Shown here: positions 44,272-52,756 of the stretch, one piece after another
Numbering within the stretch: position 1 is the first letter of the stretch
Layout of the letters: each line of letters opens with the position of its first letter
Assembly: GCF_044872765.1 (NCBI RefSeq)
Contig: NZ_CP085253.1
Span: 1,364,001 to 1,428,000, forward strand
Length of the DNA: 64,000 nt
Reading direction: 5' to 3'
DNA from: Micrococcus sp023147585
GTDB lineage: Bacteria > Actinomycetota > Actinomycetes > Actinomycetales > Micrococcaceae
Translations under genes and position numbers: made by a program
Notes under the pieces: generated by a model
Seen by the model: the letters and a program-made list of their open reading frames with translations, nothing else
The model's database searches: none
What the model was told of the DNA's origin: nothing

Positions 44272-45323
44272 GAGCGCGGCGCCTCGTGGTCCTCGACGAC
44301 CTGCTCGAGCAGGTCGAGGTAGCCCTCCACCATGGTGTCCGAGCTGAAGCGGCGGGCCCAGGCCTTCACGCGGCCGCGGTCCTTGCGGCGGGCGTGGCGG
44401 ATGGAGTCGGTGAGCGTCTCGGCGGAGTGGTGCACGGCGAGGTCGCCGGCCTGCGGGGCCACGATCTCGCCCATCGAGCCGGAGAGCAGCGCCGCCACGG
44501 GGACCCCGAGCGCCATGGCCTCCACCGTGGCCAGGCCGAACGGCTCGGCCCACAGCGGCGTGGAGAGGTACACCTCGCCGGTGGCCAGCATGTCCGGCAG
44601 CGTGGAGTGGTCCAGGTGGCCGTGGTAGACGGTGTCCTCGCCCAGGCGGGGCAGGATCACGTCGTCGTAGTACGCCTGGTCGGAGATCGGCCCGGCGAAG
44701 TGCAGCTCCATGCCGGCGCCGCGGGCGGCGTCGATGGCGATATGCAGGCCCTTCTCCCCCGTGATGCGCGCGGCCCACACGGCGCGGCCCGGCACGGGCG
44801 CGGCGTCGCTGACCCACTTCTGCAGCTCGATCCCGTTGGGCACCACGTCCACGCGGGGCAGGCGGTGCTGCCAGGCGATCGCGTTGGACGCGGAGACGGA
44901 CGCCCAGCGGTGATGCTTCGGGGCGGTCCACCCGGGCTCGTCGAGGACGCGGAGCACGCGGTTCAGCGTGGCCGGGGTGTGGAGCACGGTGAGCATCGGC
45001 GCGGAGCGCATGCGCTGCAGCGGCACCGGGGTGAGGGAGTTGTTGAGCACGACGTCGGCGTCCGAGGCCAGCACGGCGTCACAGGCCGCCTCCATCGCGC
45101 GCTCGCGCACGGCGACGGCCTCGTCGCCGTCGCCCATGGCGCCCTCCTTCGCCAGGACCGGGATGAACTCACCCGGCACCTGGGTGCCCTCCCGGCCGTA
45201 CACGCGGACGTCATGGCCGCGGCGGACGAGGTGCTCCACGGTGAGGGCCGTGTGCATCTCGAGGCCGCCGGCGTACGGCGAACGGATGGGATGGAGCATG
45301 TGGGTGAGCACCGCGATGCGCAT
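44268..45323 (-). CDS. Family 4 glycosyltransferase
   Basis: This 351-residue GT-B enzyme has an N-terminal acceptor domain (LTHMLHPIRSPYAGGLEMHT) and a C-terminal Glycos_transf_1 domain with VDVVPNGIELQKWV, AARITGEKGLHIAIDAARGA and the E-x7-E motif in WAEPFGLATVEAMALGVPV. These are strong family 4 landmarks. GAGAGGGGG lies about 8 nt before the ATG. It is the first gene of a two-gene operon with the GT28-like gene and follows the tRNA-Ala terminator. Confidence 0.9.
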   Translation of the reverse strand: MRIAVLTHMLHPIRSPYAGGLEMHTALTVEHLVRRGHDVRVYGREGTQVPGEFIPVLAKEGAMGDGDEAVAVRERAMEAACDAVLASDADVVLNNSLTPVPLQRMRSAPMLTVLHTPATLNRVLRVLDEPGWTAPKHHRWASVSASNAIAWQHRLPRVDVVPNGIELQKWVSDAAPVPGRAVWAARITGEKGLHIAIDAARGAGMELHFAGPISDQAYYDDVILPRLGEDTVYHGHLDHSTLPDMLATGEVYLSTPLWAEPFGLATVEAMALGVPVAALLSGSMGEIVAPQAGDLAVHHSAETLTDSIRHARRKDRGRVKAWARRFSSDTMVEGYLDLLEQVVEDHEAPRS

Positions 45324-45512
45324 GGGTGGCCCCCTCTCGGCCCGGTGAGGGGCGACGACGCGCCCGGGAGGGGCGGCTGGCGAACAGACGTACGGGCCGA
45401 CTGTACTGGCGCGCGGGGCGCGCGGAAAGTACACGAGGGCGGGGTCTGTCAAGGGGGTCCGGGAGAGTGATCCGGATCCCCTTCCCGCCGGGCTCGGCCG
45501 CGGAACGAGAAA

Positions 45513-45550
45513 GTCCCGGTCCGCCATCCGTGAGGATCGCGGACCGGGAC
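45513..45550 (-). terminator. Terminator of the tRNA-Ala gene
   Basis: Perfect 12-bp arms (45513-45524 and 45539-45550) enclose a 14-nt loop just 6 nt past the tRNA 3' end, and on the minus strand a TTTCTC run follows, as expected of a rho-independent terminator. Confidence 0.8.
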
Positions 45551-45556
45551 GGTCCG

Positions 45557-45629
45557 TGGAGCTAAGGGGAATTGAACCCCTGACCTTTTCATTGCGAACG
45601 AAACGCTCTACCAACTGAGCTATAGCCCC
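45557..45629 (-). tRNA. tRNA-Ala (anticodon CGC)
   Basis: The minus strand folds into a 73-nt cloverleaf. The acceptor stem GGGGCTA pairs with TAGCTCC and includes the G3-U70 wobble that identifies alanine tRNAs. The D arm is GCTC-AGTTGGTA-GAGC, the anticodon loop TTCGCAA gives anticodon CGC, and the T arm is AGGGG-TTCAATT-CCCCT. The discriminator is A and the CCA end is not encoded. The five-pair anticodon stem ends with a G-U pair. Confidence 0.95.
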
Positions 45630-46123
45630 AGGTCATGCCCTCTGCTCGAGGACACCGTAGAAGCATACTCCTGCCGTGCACGATCCTCCAATCGGGTCGC
45701 ACGGCATCCGCGCCGGCGCCCGCCTCCCGGCACGGCCCACCGGCGCATCGCCCGCCCGACGGCAGCGCCCAGCGCCACCCCCGTGAGGTCCGCCGCCACG
45801 TCCCACGGATCCGCGCTGCGGTGCGGCACGAGGGTCAGCTGGAGGACCTCGGACACGGGCGCGTGGGCGGCGAGCGGCACGAGCCAGCCGGCCGGGAGCC
45901 GGGCGGCGGCGATCAGGGCGGCTGGTGCCGCGAAGATCGCCGCGTGGATCGCCTTGTCCAGGCCCGGCACCTCGAACCCGGCGCTCGGCACGGCCTGGCC
46001 CGGAAGGTAGAGGACCACGAGCTGGAGGAGGAGGGCGAGCGCCAGCGCGAGGAGCAGCGGAGCCCGACGGCGGCGGTGCGGCTCGGTCGCGGCGGGCTCG
46101 GCGTGGGCGGGGACGGGCGGCAT
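45620..46123 (-). CDS. VanZ-like membrane protein
   Basis: This 167-residue protein has about four helices. The VanZ pattern is seen as DKAIHAAIFAA, then PVSEVLQLTLVPHRSADPWD and VAADLTGVALGA, i.e. the conserved Asp-Lys-x2-His, Ser-Glu-x2-Gln and Arg-x3-x3-Asp positions. VanZ relatives are linked to envelope stress and teicoplanin tolerance, but most members have no known role. The frame ends with a stop inside the 5' part of the tRNA-Ala gene, an overlap of 10 nt. ATG 46123 is favoured over GTG 46150 because the latter adds only non-conserved residues. Confidence 0.7.
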   Translation of the reverse strand: MPPVPAHAEPAATEPHRRRRAPLLLALALALLLQLVVLYLPGQAVPSAGFEVPGLDKAIHAAIFAAPAALIAAARLPAGWLVPLAAHAPVSEVLQLTLVPHRSADPWDVAADLTGVALGAAVGRAMRRWAVPGGGRRRGCRATRLEDRARQEYASTVSSSRGHDLGL

Positions 46124-46186
46124 CCGCCCACTGTAGGGCGCGGGCCACACCCGTCCCCGCCGTGCCGCCCGCGGCCGGGAGCGCGG

Positions 46187-46852
46187 TCAGGCCGCGCCGG
46201 TGTCCAGGAGGATCACGTCCAGACGTCGCGGGCCGTGGACGCCCTCGACGCGGACGAGCTCGATGTCCGAGGTGGCAGAGGGGCCCGAGATCATCGTGAT
46301 CACGGCCGTCGGCGGGACGCGCTCGAGCGCCTCCGGGATGAGCTCCACCACCGACTCGACGGGCACGACGCACACATGGTGGTCGGGCACCAGGCTGAGC
46401 GCCCGGCGACCCTCGCCGGGGCGGCCGGTGAGGAAGATCGTGCCGGTCTCGGAGCAGGTCACCGTGGAGCCGGTGACGACGGCGTCGAGCCCGTCGAGCG
46501 CGCGGACGGTGAGCGGCTCGCCGGCGGCGCCGTCCACGAGGCGCTCGCGCCCCGCGGCGTCGTCGTCGGCGGGCAGCCACGCGGGGTCCAGCCCCGCGGG
46601 GGCCACGTAGCGCGCTCCCGCGCCGAGCAGGGCGCCGATCCGGGCACCCACCGTGGTGAGGTCCTCGCGGTGCACGCTCGCCTTGTAGTCCAGCAGGCGG
46701 TCCTCCAGCTGATGGAGGACGTCGGTCCGGCTCGCCTCGGAGTGGCGCCGGTAGGTCCGCTCCACGGGGTCCGGCGTCGGCCCGTCCTGCAGGGCCTCGC
46801 GGATGCGGCCGAGGATGGCGCTCTTCGCGTCGATGGGCTGGGGGGCGGTCAT
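46187..46852 (-). CDS. lutC: L-lactate utilization protein LutC
   Basis: This 221-residue LUD-domain protein is the third subunit of the LutABC iron-sulfur complex that oxidises L-lactate to pyruvate. Visible stretches are SETGTIFLTGRPGEGRRAL, PDHHVCVVPVESVVELIPE and ISGPSATSDIELVRVEGVHG with the terminal GPRRLDVILLD, all diagnostic of LutC. Its ATG overlaps the lutB stop by 4 nt (ATGA), completing the three-gene operon. Confidence 0.93.
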   Translation of the reverse strand: MTAPQPIDAKSAILGRIREALQDGPTPDPVERTYRRHSEASRTDVLHQLEDRLLDYKASVHREDLTTVGARIGALLGAGARYVAPAGLDPAWLPADDDAAGRERLVDGAAGEPLTVRALDGLDAVVTGSTVTCSETGTIFLTGRPGEGRRALSLVPDHHVCVVPVESVVELIPEALERVPPTAVITMISGPSATSDIELVRVEGVHGPRRLDVILLDTGAA

Positions 46853-48366
46853 CGGTTCTCCTCGCCGTGCTCGTGTCCGTGCCTGCGCCACCACGCGCGG
46901 AAGGACTCCCGCGGTGGCGCGGGGACGTCGCGCTCGTCCGTCCAGTGGCCCGCGATGCCCGGCAGCCAGCCGAGCTTGCGGTCCGGCCCGGCGGCCAGGC
47001 GGCCGGCGGGCAGGCCACGCTCGGCCAGGCCCATGAGGGTCCCCGAGGACATGACCGTCTTCGCGCCGGCCATGAGCACGTCCATCTGCGAGGGGACGGG
47101 GACCCGGCTCTCCTCCCTCTTCCGGGCATGCGTGGCCATCACGTCCTCGTCGCGCAGGTGGACGAGGATCTCCGGGATGTTGATCGCGACGGGGCAGACG
47201 TCATAGCAGGCGCCGCACAGCGAGGACGCGTAGGGCAGGGAGCCGTTCTCGCCCTCCTCGACGCCGGTGAGCTGCGGGGAGAGGATCGCGCCGATCGGGC
47301 CCGGGTACACCGAGCCGTAGGCATGGCCGCCGGTCTGCTCGTACACGGGGCACACGTTCATGCACGCCGAGCAGCGGATGCAGTGCAGGGCGGAGCGTCC
47401 CTCGGGATCGGAGAGGACGGCCGAGCGCCCGTTGTCCAGCAGGACCAGGTGGAACTCCTGGGGCCCGTCACCCTCGGTGACGCCCGTCCACATCGAGGTG
47501 TAGGGGTTCATGCGCTCTCCGGTCGAGGAGCGCGGAAGCAGCTGCAGGAAGACCTCGAGGTCCTGGAACGTGGGGACGATCTTCTCGATGCCCATCACCG
47601 TGATGAGGGTGTCCGGCAGGGTCAGGCACATGCGGCCGTTGCCCTCGGACTCCACCACGGTGAGCGTGCCGCTCTCGGCCACGCCGAAGTTCGCGCCGGA
47701 GATCGCCACCGAGGTGGTGAGGAACTTCTCCCGCAGGTGGGCGCGTGCGGTGTTCGCCAGCTCGGACGGATCGTCCGTGAGGCCGGGATCCGCGGTGGGG
47801 ATCTCCCGGAGGAAGATGTCCCGGACCTCGCCGCGGTTGCGGTGGATCGCCGGGACGAGGATGTGCGAGGGGCGGTCGTGCCCCAGCTGGACGATCAGCT
47901 CCGCCAGGTCGGTCTCCGTGGCAGCGACCCCCGCCTTCGCGAGGGCGGCCTCCAGGCCGATCTCCTGCGTGGCCATGGACTTCACCTTGATGACCTCGTC
48001 CACGCCCTTCGCCGTGACCAGGTCCGTGATGATGCGATTCGCCTCCTCCGCGTCCCGCGCCCAGTGCACCACGCCGCCGCGCTCCGTCACGTTCCGTTCG
48101 AACTGCTCGAGGAGCTCGGGCAGCTCGGCCATGACCCGCTGCTTGAGGGCGGAGCCCGCCTGACGCAGCTCCGGCCAGTCCGGCAGCTCGTCCACGACGC
48201 GGCCGCGCTTCCCGCGGATCGTGTGGGTGGCGTGGCGGATGTTGGTGCGCATCTGGGCGTTGCCCAGCTCCTCGCGCGCGGAGGCGGGGAAGGGCGTCTC
48301 CAGCACGATGTCCCCCTGGCCGTGGACGCGGCGGACGGCGGGCATGCCGAGGCGGGTGCGGGTCAT
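46849..48366 (-). CDS. lutB: L-lactate utilization iron-sulfur protein LutB
   Basis: The 505-residue protein has an N-terminal LUD domain (VKSMATQEIGLEAALAKAGV, AISGANFGVAESGTLTVVE) and a ferredoxin-like part with two 4Fe-4S motifs, CIRCSACMNVCPVY and CGACYDVCPV, followed by a C-terminal LutB domain. It relays electrons from lactate oxidation. It is flanked by lutA and lutC with 4-nt overlaps on both sides. The ATG at 48366 is the overlap start. Confidence 0.95.
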   Translation of the reverse strand: MTRTRLGMPAVRRVHGQGDIVLETPFPASAREELGNAQMRTNIRHATHTIRGKRGRVVDELPDWPELRQAGSALKQRVMAELPELLEQFERNVTERGGVVHWARDAEEANRIITDLVTAKGVDEVIKVKSMATQEIGLEAALAKAGVAATETDLAELIVQLGHDRPSHILVPAIHRNRGEVRDIFLREIPTADPGLTDDPSELANTARAHLREKFLTTSVAISGANFGVAESGTLTVVESEGNGRMCLTLPDTLITVMGIEKIVPTFQDLEVFLQLLPRSSTGERMNPYTSMWTGVTEGDGPQEFHLVLLDNGRSAVLSDPEGRSALHCIRCSACMNVCPVYEQTGGHAYGSVYPGPIGAILSPQLTGVEEGENGSLPYASSLCGACYDVCPVAINIPEILVHLRDEDVMATHARKREESRVPVPSQMDVLMAGAKTVMSSGTLMGLAERGLPAGRLAAGPDRKLGWLPGIAGHWTDERDVPAPPRESFRAWWRRHGHEHGEENR

Positions 48367-49187
48367 CGGACGGCCTCCTTCGGGATGGACAGCTCGACGG
48401 GGCCGGAGACGTCCAGCGGATGCTCCCGGGTGGCCGCGAGGATCTCGGCGAAGTGCAGGGTGGTGACGGGTCCGCCGTCGGGAGCCGTGGTGCCCCGCCG
48501 AGACATGGCGCCGCCGAGGTGGAGCAGGCAGGACGCGTCGCCGCCCGTGCAGACGGACGCGCCGGACCGCTCGACGTTCGCGATCTTCTCCTCGGCCATC
48601 GCCCCGGAGACGTCCGGGTTCTTGAGCGAGAAGGTGCCGCCGAACCCGCAGCACTCCTCGGCGTCCGGCAGCTCGCGAAAGTCGATGTCCGCCACCGTGC
48701 GCACGAGGTCCTTCTGCCGGTCGCCGAGCCGGAGCAGGCGCATGCCGTGGCAGGACGGGTGGTAGGTCACCGCGTGCGGGAACCACGAGTCGAGCTGGGC
48801 GGCCGCGTCGGTGACGCCGAGGACGTCGGTGAGCAGCTGGGAGAGCTCGTAGGTGCGCCCGGCCACCTCGGCGGCGTCGCGGGCGAGGCCCTCGTCCCCC
48901 ACGCGACGCGCGACCATCGGCTGCTGGTGCCCCAGGGAGGCGACGCACGAGGCGGAGGGCGCGACGGCGACGTCGTACTCCGCGCGCTGGAAGGCGCGCA
49001 CGTGGTTGCGGACCACGGGGACCGCATCGTCCAGGTAGCCGCTGTTGATGTGCATCTGGCCGCAGCAGCCCTGGCCCGGCGGGAAGACGACCTCGTGGCC
49101 GAGCCGTTCGAGGACGCGCACCGTGGCGAGTGCGACGCGCGGGTGCATGGCGTCCACGATGCACGTGGCGAACAGGGCGATCCTCAT
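48363..49187 (-). CDS. lutA: L-lactate utilization protein LutA
   Basis: This 274-residue protein contains two cysteine-rich CCG domains: FPPGQGCCGQMHINSGYL near residue 35 and PDAEECCGFGGTFSLKN near residue 175, each preceded by further cysteines (FATCIVDAM, TYHPSCHGMRLL). These domains bind an iron-sulfur cluster or quinone-linked centre. GGAGGG lies just before the ATG. An operator of the LldR type lies 27 bp upstream of its start codon, so the operon should be induced by lactate. Confidence 0.95.
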   Translation of the reverse strand: MRIALFATCIVDAMHPRVALATVRVLERLGHEVVFPPGQGCCGQMHINSGYLDDAVPVVRNHVRAFQRAEYDVAVAPSASCVASLGHQQPMVARRVGDEGLARDAAEVAGRTYELSQLLTDVLGVTDAAAQLDSWFPHAVTYHPSCHGMRLLRLGDRQKDLVRTVADIDFRELPDAEECCGFGGTFSLKNPDVSGAMAEEKIANVERSGASVCTGGDASCLLHLGGAMSRRGTTAPDGGPVTTLHFAEILAATREHPLDVSGPVELSIPKEAVR

Positions 49188-49213
49188 GAGCGGTCCCTCC
49201 GGGTCGGTCGATG

Positions 49214-49224
49214 TGGTCAGACAA
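49214..49224. promoter_or_regulatory. LldR-type operator before lutA
   Basis: TGGTCAGACAA fits the pattern TNGTNNNACNA described for the FadR-type lactate regulator LldR of Corynebacterium (recalled, not computed). It lies 27 bp upstream of lutA. The GntR regulator that would bind here is encoded at 51.2 kb. Confidence 0.6.
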
Positions 49225-49370
49225 TATCAGGGCAGTGACGCGTGGCACAGGCCCACCCGATCCACGCCGCCCCGGCCGGCCCCGGCAGGCAGGGTGCGTC
49301 CGCCGCAGGACGGGCAGGGTCGCCACTGGACTCCTCCCTTGCGCCCGTGATGCACGCCATATAGCGTCTG

Positions 49371-49381
49371 CGGTCAGACCA
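49371..49381. promoter_or_regulatory. LldR-type operator before the lactate permease gene
   Basis: CGGTCAGACCA differs from the TNGTNNNACNA pattern only at its first base and contains the GGTCAGACC dyad core. It is 80 bp upstream of the lctP start. Two similar sites facing two divergent lactate genes strengthen each other. Confidence 0.6.
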
Positions 49382-49460
49382 CAGCGGTCCGTCCACACGG
49401 ATGCGAGACCTCGCGACCCCGCCCCACCCCGGCCCAGCGCCCCACCCCCAAGGAGAACGC

Positions 49461-51125
49461 GTGCCCACGTTCACCGCGACGACCGACGCGGTCGCCGGCA
49501 ACCTCGGCCTGTCAGCCCTGCTCGCCACCCTTCCGCTGATCACCTTCTTCGCGCTCCTGCTCGCGCTCAAGGCCAAGGCGTGGCAGGCCGCCCTGGCCTC
49601 CCTGGCGGTGGCCCTGCTGGTGGCTGTGCTGGGATTCGGCATGCCCGCCGGACTGGCGCTCCTCTCCGCGACCCAGGGAGCGGTCTTCGGCCTCCTCCCG
49701 ATCGTGTGGATCGTGGTGATGGCGCTGTGGTTCTACCAGGTCACGGTGCTCTCGGGCCGCTTCGAGGACATGCGCGCCATCTTCGACTCGGTCGGTGGAG
49801 GCGACGTCCGCATCCAGGCCGTCCTGATCGCGTTCTGCTTCGGCGGCATGCTGGAGGCACTGGCCGGATTCGGCGCCCCGGTGGCCATCACGGCGGCCAT
49901 GCTGCTCGCCCTCGGCCTCCCGCCCCTCAAGGCCGCGACGGTCGTGCTGATCGCCAACACCGCCCCCGTGGCGTTCGGCGCGGTCGGCATCCCGATCACG
50001 ACGGCCGGCCAGCTCACCGGCATCCCCGCGGCGCACATCGGTGCCGTCGTCGGCCACCAGGCCCCCTTCGTCGCCGTGCTCGTCCCGTTCCTGCTGGTCT
50101 TCCTGATCGACGGGGTCCGGGGCGTGCGGGAGACCTGGCCGGCACTGCTCGTGATCGGCGGCGCCTTCTCCGTCGGCATCTGGTGGTCCTCGACGCACTT
50201 CTCCTACGAGCTGACCGACGTCGTGGCCTCCCTGCTCGCGATGGCCGCCGCCGTCGTCCTGCTCCGGTTCTGGCGCCCCCAGGGCGCGGCCGCGGCCGGC
50301 CAGCGCCTCGGCGTGCGCACTCCGGCACGAACGGAGGCGCTCACCCCGGGGCGCGTGTGGATGGCGGTGCTGCCCTACCTGCTGGTGGTGGCCGTCTTCG
50401 GCGTGGCGAAGCTCTGGACGCTGGGGGTGGACGTGCCGAAGCTGCTGGCCTCCAGCAACGTGAAGATCCCGTGGCCCGGCCTGCACGGGAACCTCGTCGA
50501 CGGGGCCGGCGCGGCCATCTCGTCGACGGTGTACTCGCTGCCGTGGCTGTCCTCTCCCGGAACCCTGCTGCTGATCACCGGCCTGCTGGTCGCCGCCGTC
50601 TACGCGGTCCGCGACGGAGGCGGCCGCTACCGCCTCTCCTTCACCGACGCCCTCGCCGAGATCGGCCGGTGCTTCTGGCGCATGCGGTGGTCCGGGCTGA
50701 CGATCGTCCTGGTGCTCTCCCTCGCCTACGTCATGAACTTCTCCGGCCAGACCCTGGCCATGGGCACGGCCATCGCCGGCGTGGGCGGGGCCTTCGCGTT
50801 CCTCTCCCCGGTCCTGGGCTGGCTGGGCACCGCCGTGACCGGCTCGGACACCTCGGCCAACGCGCTCTTCGCCACCCTCCAGCAGACCGCCGCCGAGAAC
50901 ACCGGGCTGGACCCCGCGCTCATGGTCGCCGCGAACACCTCGGGCGGCGTCGTCGGCAAGATGATCTCCCCGCAGTCCCTCGCCATCGCCGCCACCGCGG
51001 TCGGCATGGAGGGACAGGAGTCCAAGATCTTCCGCACGGTGGTGCCGTGGTCCGTGGGCCTGCTCCTGCTGGTCTGCCTGATCGTGTTCCTTCAGGCGAC
51101 GGTGCTGCACGGCATGCTCCCGTGA
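49461..51125 (+). CDS. lctP: L-lactate permease
   Basis: This 554-residue LctP/LldP-family transporter has about thirteen helices. Family features include VWIVVMALWFYQVTVLSGRF, FGGMLEALAGFGAPVAITAA (residues about 131-150) and the C-terminal AANTSGGVVGKMISPQSLAI. It imports lactate with protons for the LutABC enzyme. AAGGAG sits 7 nt before GTG 49461, which is clearly the start. It diverges from lutA across the operator region and precedes the regulator gene in the same direction. Confidence 0.95.
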   Translation: MPTFTATTDAVAGNLGLSALLATLPLITFFALLLALKAKAWQAALASLAVALLVAVLGFGMPAGLALLSATQGAVFGLLPIVWIVVMALWFYQVTVLSGRFEDMRAIFDSVGGGDVRIQAVLIAFCFGGMLEALAGFGAPVAITAAMLLALGLPPLKAATVVLIANTAPVAFGAVGIPITTAGQLTGIPAAHIGAVVGHQAPFVAVLVPFLLVFLIDGVRGVRETWPALLVIGGAFSVGIWWSSTHFSYELTDVVASLLAMAAAVVLLRFWRPQGAAAAGQRLGVRTPARTEALTPGRVWMAVLPYLLVVAVFGVAKLWTLGVDVPKLLASSNVKIPWPGLHGNLVDGAGAAISSTVYSLPWLSSPGTLLLITGLLVAAVYAVRDGGGRYRLSFTDALAEIGRCFWRMRWSGLTIVLVLSLAYVMNFSGQTLAMGTAIAGVGGAFAFLSPVLGWLGTAVTGSDTSANALFATLQQTAAENTGLDPALMVAANTSGGVVGKMISPQSLAIAATAVGMEGQESKIFRTVVPWSVGLLLLVCLIVFLQATVLHGMLP

Positions 51126-51155
51126 CCTCCTGCCGGACCGGCGCCGGCTGAGCGC

Positions 51156-51182
51156 GCCCGCAGGATCCACTATCCTGCGGGC
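51156..51182. terminator. 11-bp hairpin between lctP and the GntR gene
   Basis: Perfect 11-bp arms (51156-51166 and 51172-51182) with a 5-nt loop lie 31 nt after lctP and 56 nt before the regulator start. It has no U-run, so it may be a terminator of lctP or an operator. Confidence 0.5.
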
Positions 51183-51238
51183 ACGGGTGCGCGGGGCCGC
51201 GCTCACCCCCGCCCCGTCCGCCCTGTCCAGGAGTCACC

Positions 51239-51955
51239 GTGCCCGCCCAGCCCTCGTACACCGTCATCCTCGACTGGCTGGAGGACGAGCTCCGCGGAGG
51301 CGGGCTCTCCGTCGGGGACAAGCTCCCGGGAGAGCGCGCCCTGGCCGAGCGCTTCGGGATCTCGCGGACCTCGGTCCGTGAGGCGACGCGCATGCTGGAC
51401 GCCATGGGCCTGCTGCGGGCCTCGGCCGGCTCCGGCCCGAACGCCGGGACCATCCTGGTCTCCCAGCCCTCCGCGGCCCTCGCCTGGGCACTGCGCATGC
51501 ACATCGCCACGCGGGCCCTGCCCATGGCGGACGTGGTCACCACGCGCGTCCTCCTCGAGACGGACGCCGCGCGGGCCGCGGCCCGCGCGGCCCAGGGGGC
51601 GGACGACGCCGCCCGCGCCGCCGCGCTCGACGACGCGGAGGCCCTCGTGGACCGGATGGACGACGAGGCCCTGCCCGCGGAGCAGTTCCACCGCCTGGAC
51701 GCCGAGTTCCACGTCCTCCTCGCGTCGCTGGCCCGCAACGTGGTGGTGGAGACCGTCATGTCGTCGCTGCGCGAGGCGACCATCGGGTACGTCCAGGAGA
51801 CCGTTGCCCTGCTCGACGACTGGCAGGACGTCCGGGCCGGACTCCAGCGGGACCACCGCGCGGTCCTGGCGCACGTCCGCGCTCGGGACGGGGACGCTGC
51901 CGCCGACGCCCTGCGCTCGCACATCCTGGGCTTCTACTCCCTCGCCGTTCGGTAG
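51239..51955 (+). CDS. FadR-type GntR regulator of lactate genes (LldR-like)
   Basis: This 238-residue regulator has an N-terminal winged helix (GDKLPGERALAERFGISRTS followed by VREATRMLDAMGLL, residues about 25-60) and a C-terminal FCD domain with metal-binding histidines (FHRLDAEFHVLLASLARN and the later HRAVLAHVRARD). FadR-subfamily proteins with this pattern, such as LldR and PdhR, release DNA when lactate or pyruvate binds. AGGAG precedes the GTG. Location after lctP and the two operators in the lut intergenic region support the role. Confidence 0.85.
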   Translation: MPAQPSYTVILDWLEDELRGGGLSVGDKLPGERALAERFGISRTSVREATRMLDAMGLLRASAGSGPNAGTILVSQPSAALAWALRMHIATRALPMADVVTTRVLLETDAARAAARAAQGADDAARAAALDDAEALVDRMDDEALPAEQFHRLDAEFHVLLASLARNVVVETVMSSLREATIGYVQETVALLDDWQDVRAGLQRDHRAVLAHVRARDGDAAADALRSHILGFYSLAVR

Positions 51956-51963
51956 CCGCGCTC

Positions 51964-52484
51964 CGGCGGGCACGATCGCCCGGCGGCCCACGCCCATCCA
52001 CGAACTCAGGGAGCCGGAGGCGGAGACGTTGTGGTGCGCCGCGAGCGGCACGGCGGCGGCGAGGAGGGCGGCGTCGGTGAGCTCGTCCGGCACGAAGCCG
52101 GTGGCGCGGAACTCCAGCCCCCGCTGCCGCGCCTCCTCGGCGAGCTCCTGCACCAGGGAGTCGTGGCCGGCGGACACGGGGCCCAGGGCGGTCACGCGCC
52201 GCGGGGCCTCGGAGCCGGGGCCCCACTGGCGGTGCAGCTCGGCGAGCGCCTCCAGCGCCACGGCGTGCCCCTTGCCGGGGTAGAGGTAGCCGAACACCAC
52301 CACGTCCCGCTCCAGGCCCTCCAGATGCGGGGGCAGCGCGGGCCGCGGCGCCGCGACCGCGGCCCGGCGGTCCTCCACGGGCAGCGGCACCACGTGCGCG
52401 TCCACGTCCACGATGTCCGCCAGGAGGCTGCGCTCGTGCTCGGAGGAGACGACGACGGCGGCCACGTGCCGCGCGATCCGCGCG
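51964..52484 (-). pseudogene. Partial copy of the family 4-like glycosyltransferase gene
   Basis: About 170 codons correspond, with moderate divergence, to the centre and later part of the intact glycosyltransferase encoded at 39.84-40.94 kb (shared stretches: VVVSSEHER, VHVVPLPVEDRR-like and ATGFVPDEL). The copy lacks the N-terminal half and the end, and its boundary at 52484 falls in GATCCGCGCG, after which the two sequences part. The remaining open frame on either side is accidental. It is a dead duplication. Confidence 0.8.
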
Positions 52485-52673
52485 GACATCGTGGCCGACG
52501 TCGCCGGGCTGGACCCGGAGCGGGTGCGCGCCTGGACGTTCGTGCGCCTGGTGCTCAACGCCGTGGACGCGGCGGAGGAGGGTGAGGCGAAGACGGGTAC
52601 GCCGAAGAACAGCGCGGAGGCCGACGCCTTCCGCACCCACATGATCGGGCTGGCGGGAGCCTTCGCGAGCTGA
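52485..52673 (+). pseudogene. C-terminal fragment resembling an aminoglycoside/hydroxyurea phosphotransferase
   Basis: Immediately beyond the glycosyltransferase fragment, on the opposite strand, the frame reads DIVADVAGLDPERVRAWTFV and ends LAGAFAS, similar to the final helices of streptomycin-type phosphotransferases (GLDPxRVxxWTFxR). Only about 62 residues are left, with no catalytic loop. The two fragments meet end to end, so a rearrangement joined the scraps. Confidence 0.45.
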
Positions 52674-52756
52674 CGGGCGTGCGGGGCTGCCCCGACCCCG
52701 GAACGCCGGGCGGCGCGCCCGCTCAGACTGACGGGACGCTCAGTCCGGCGCGCCGC

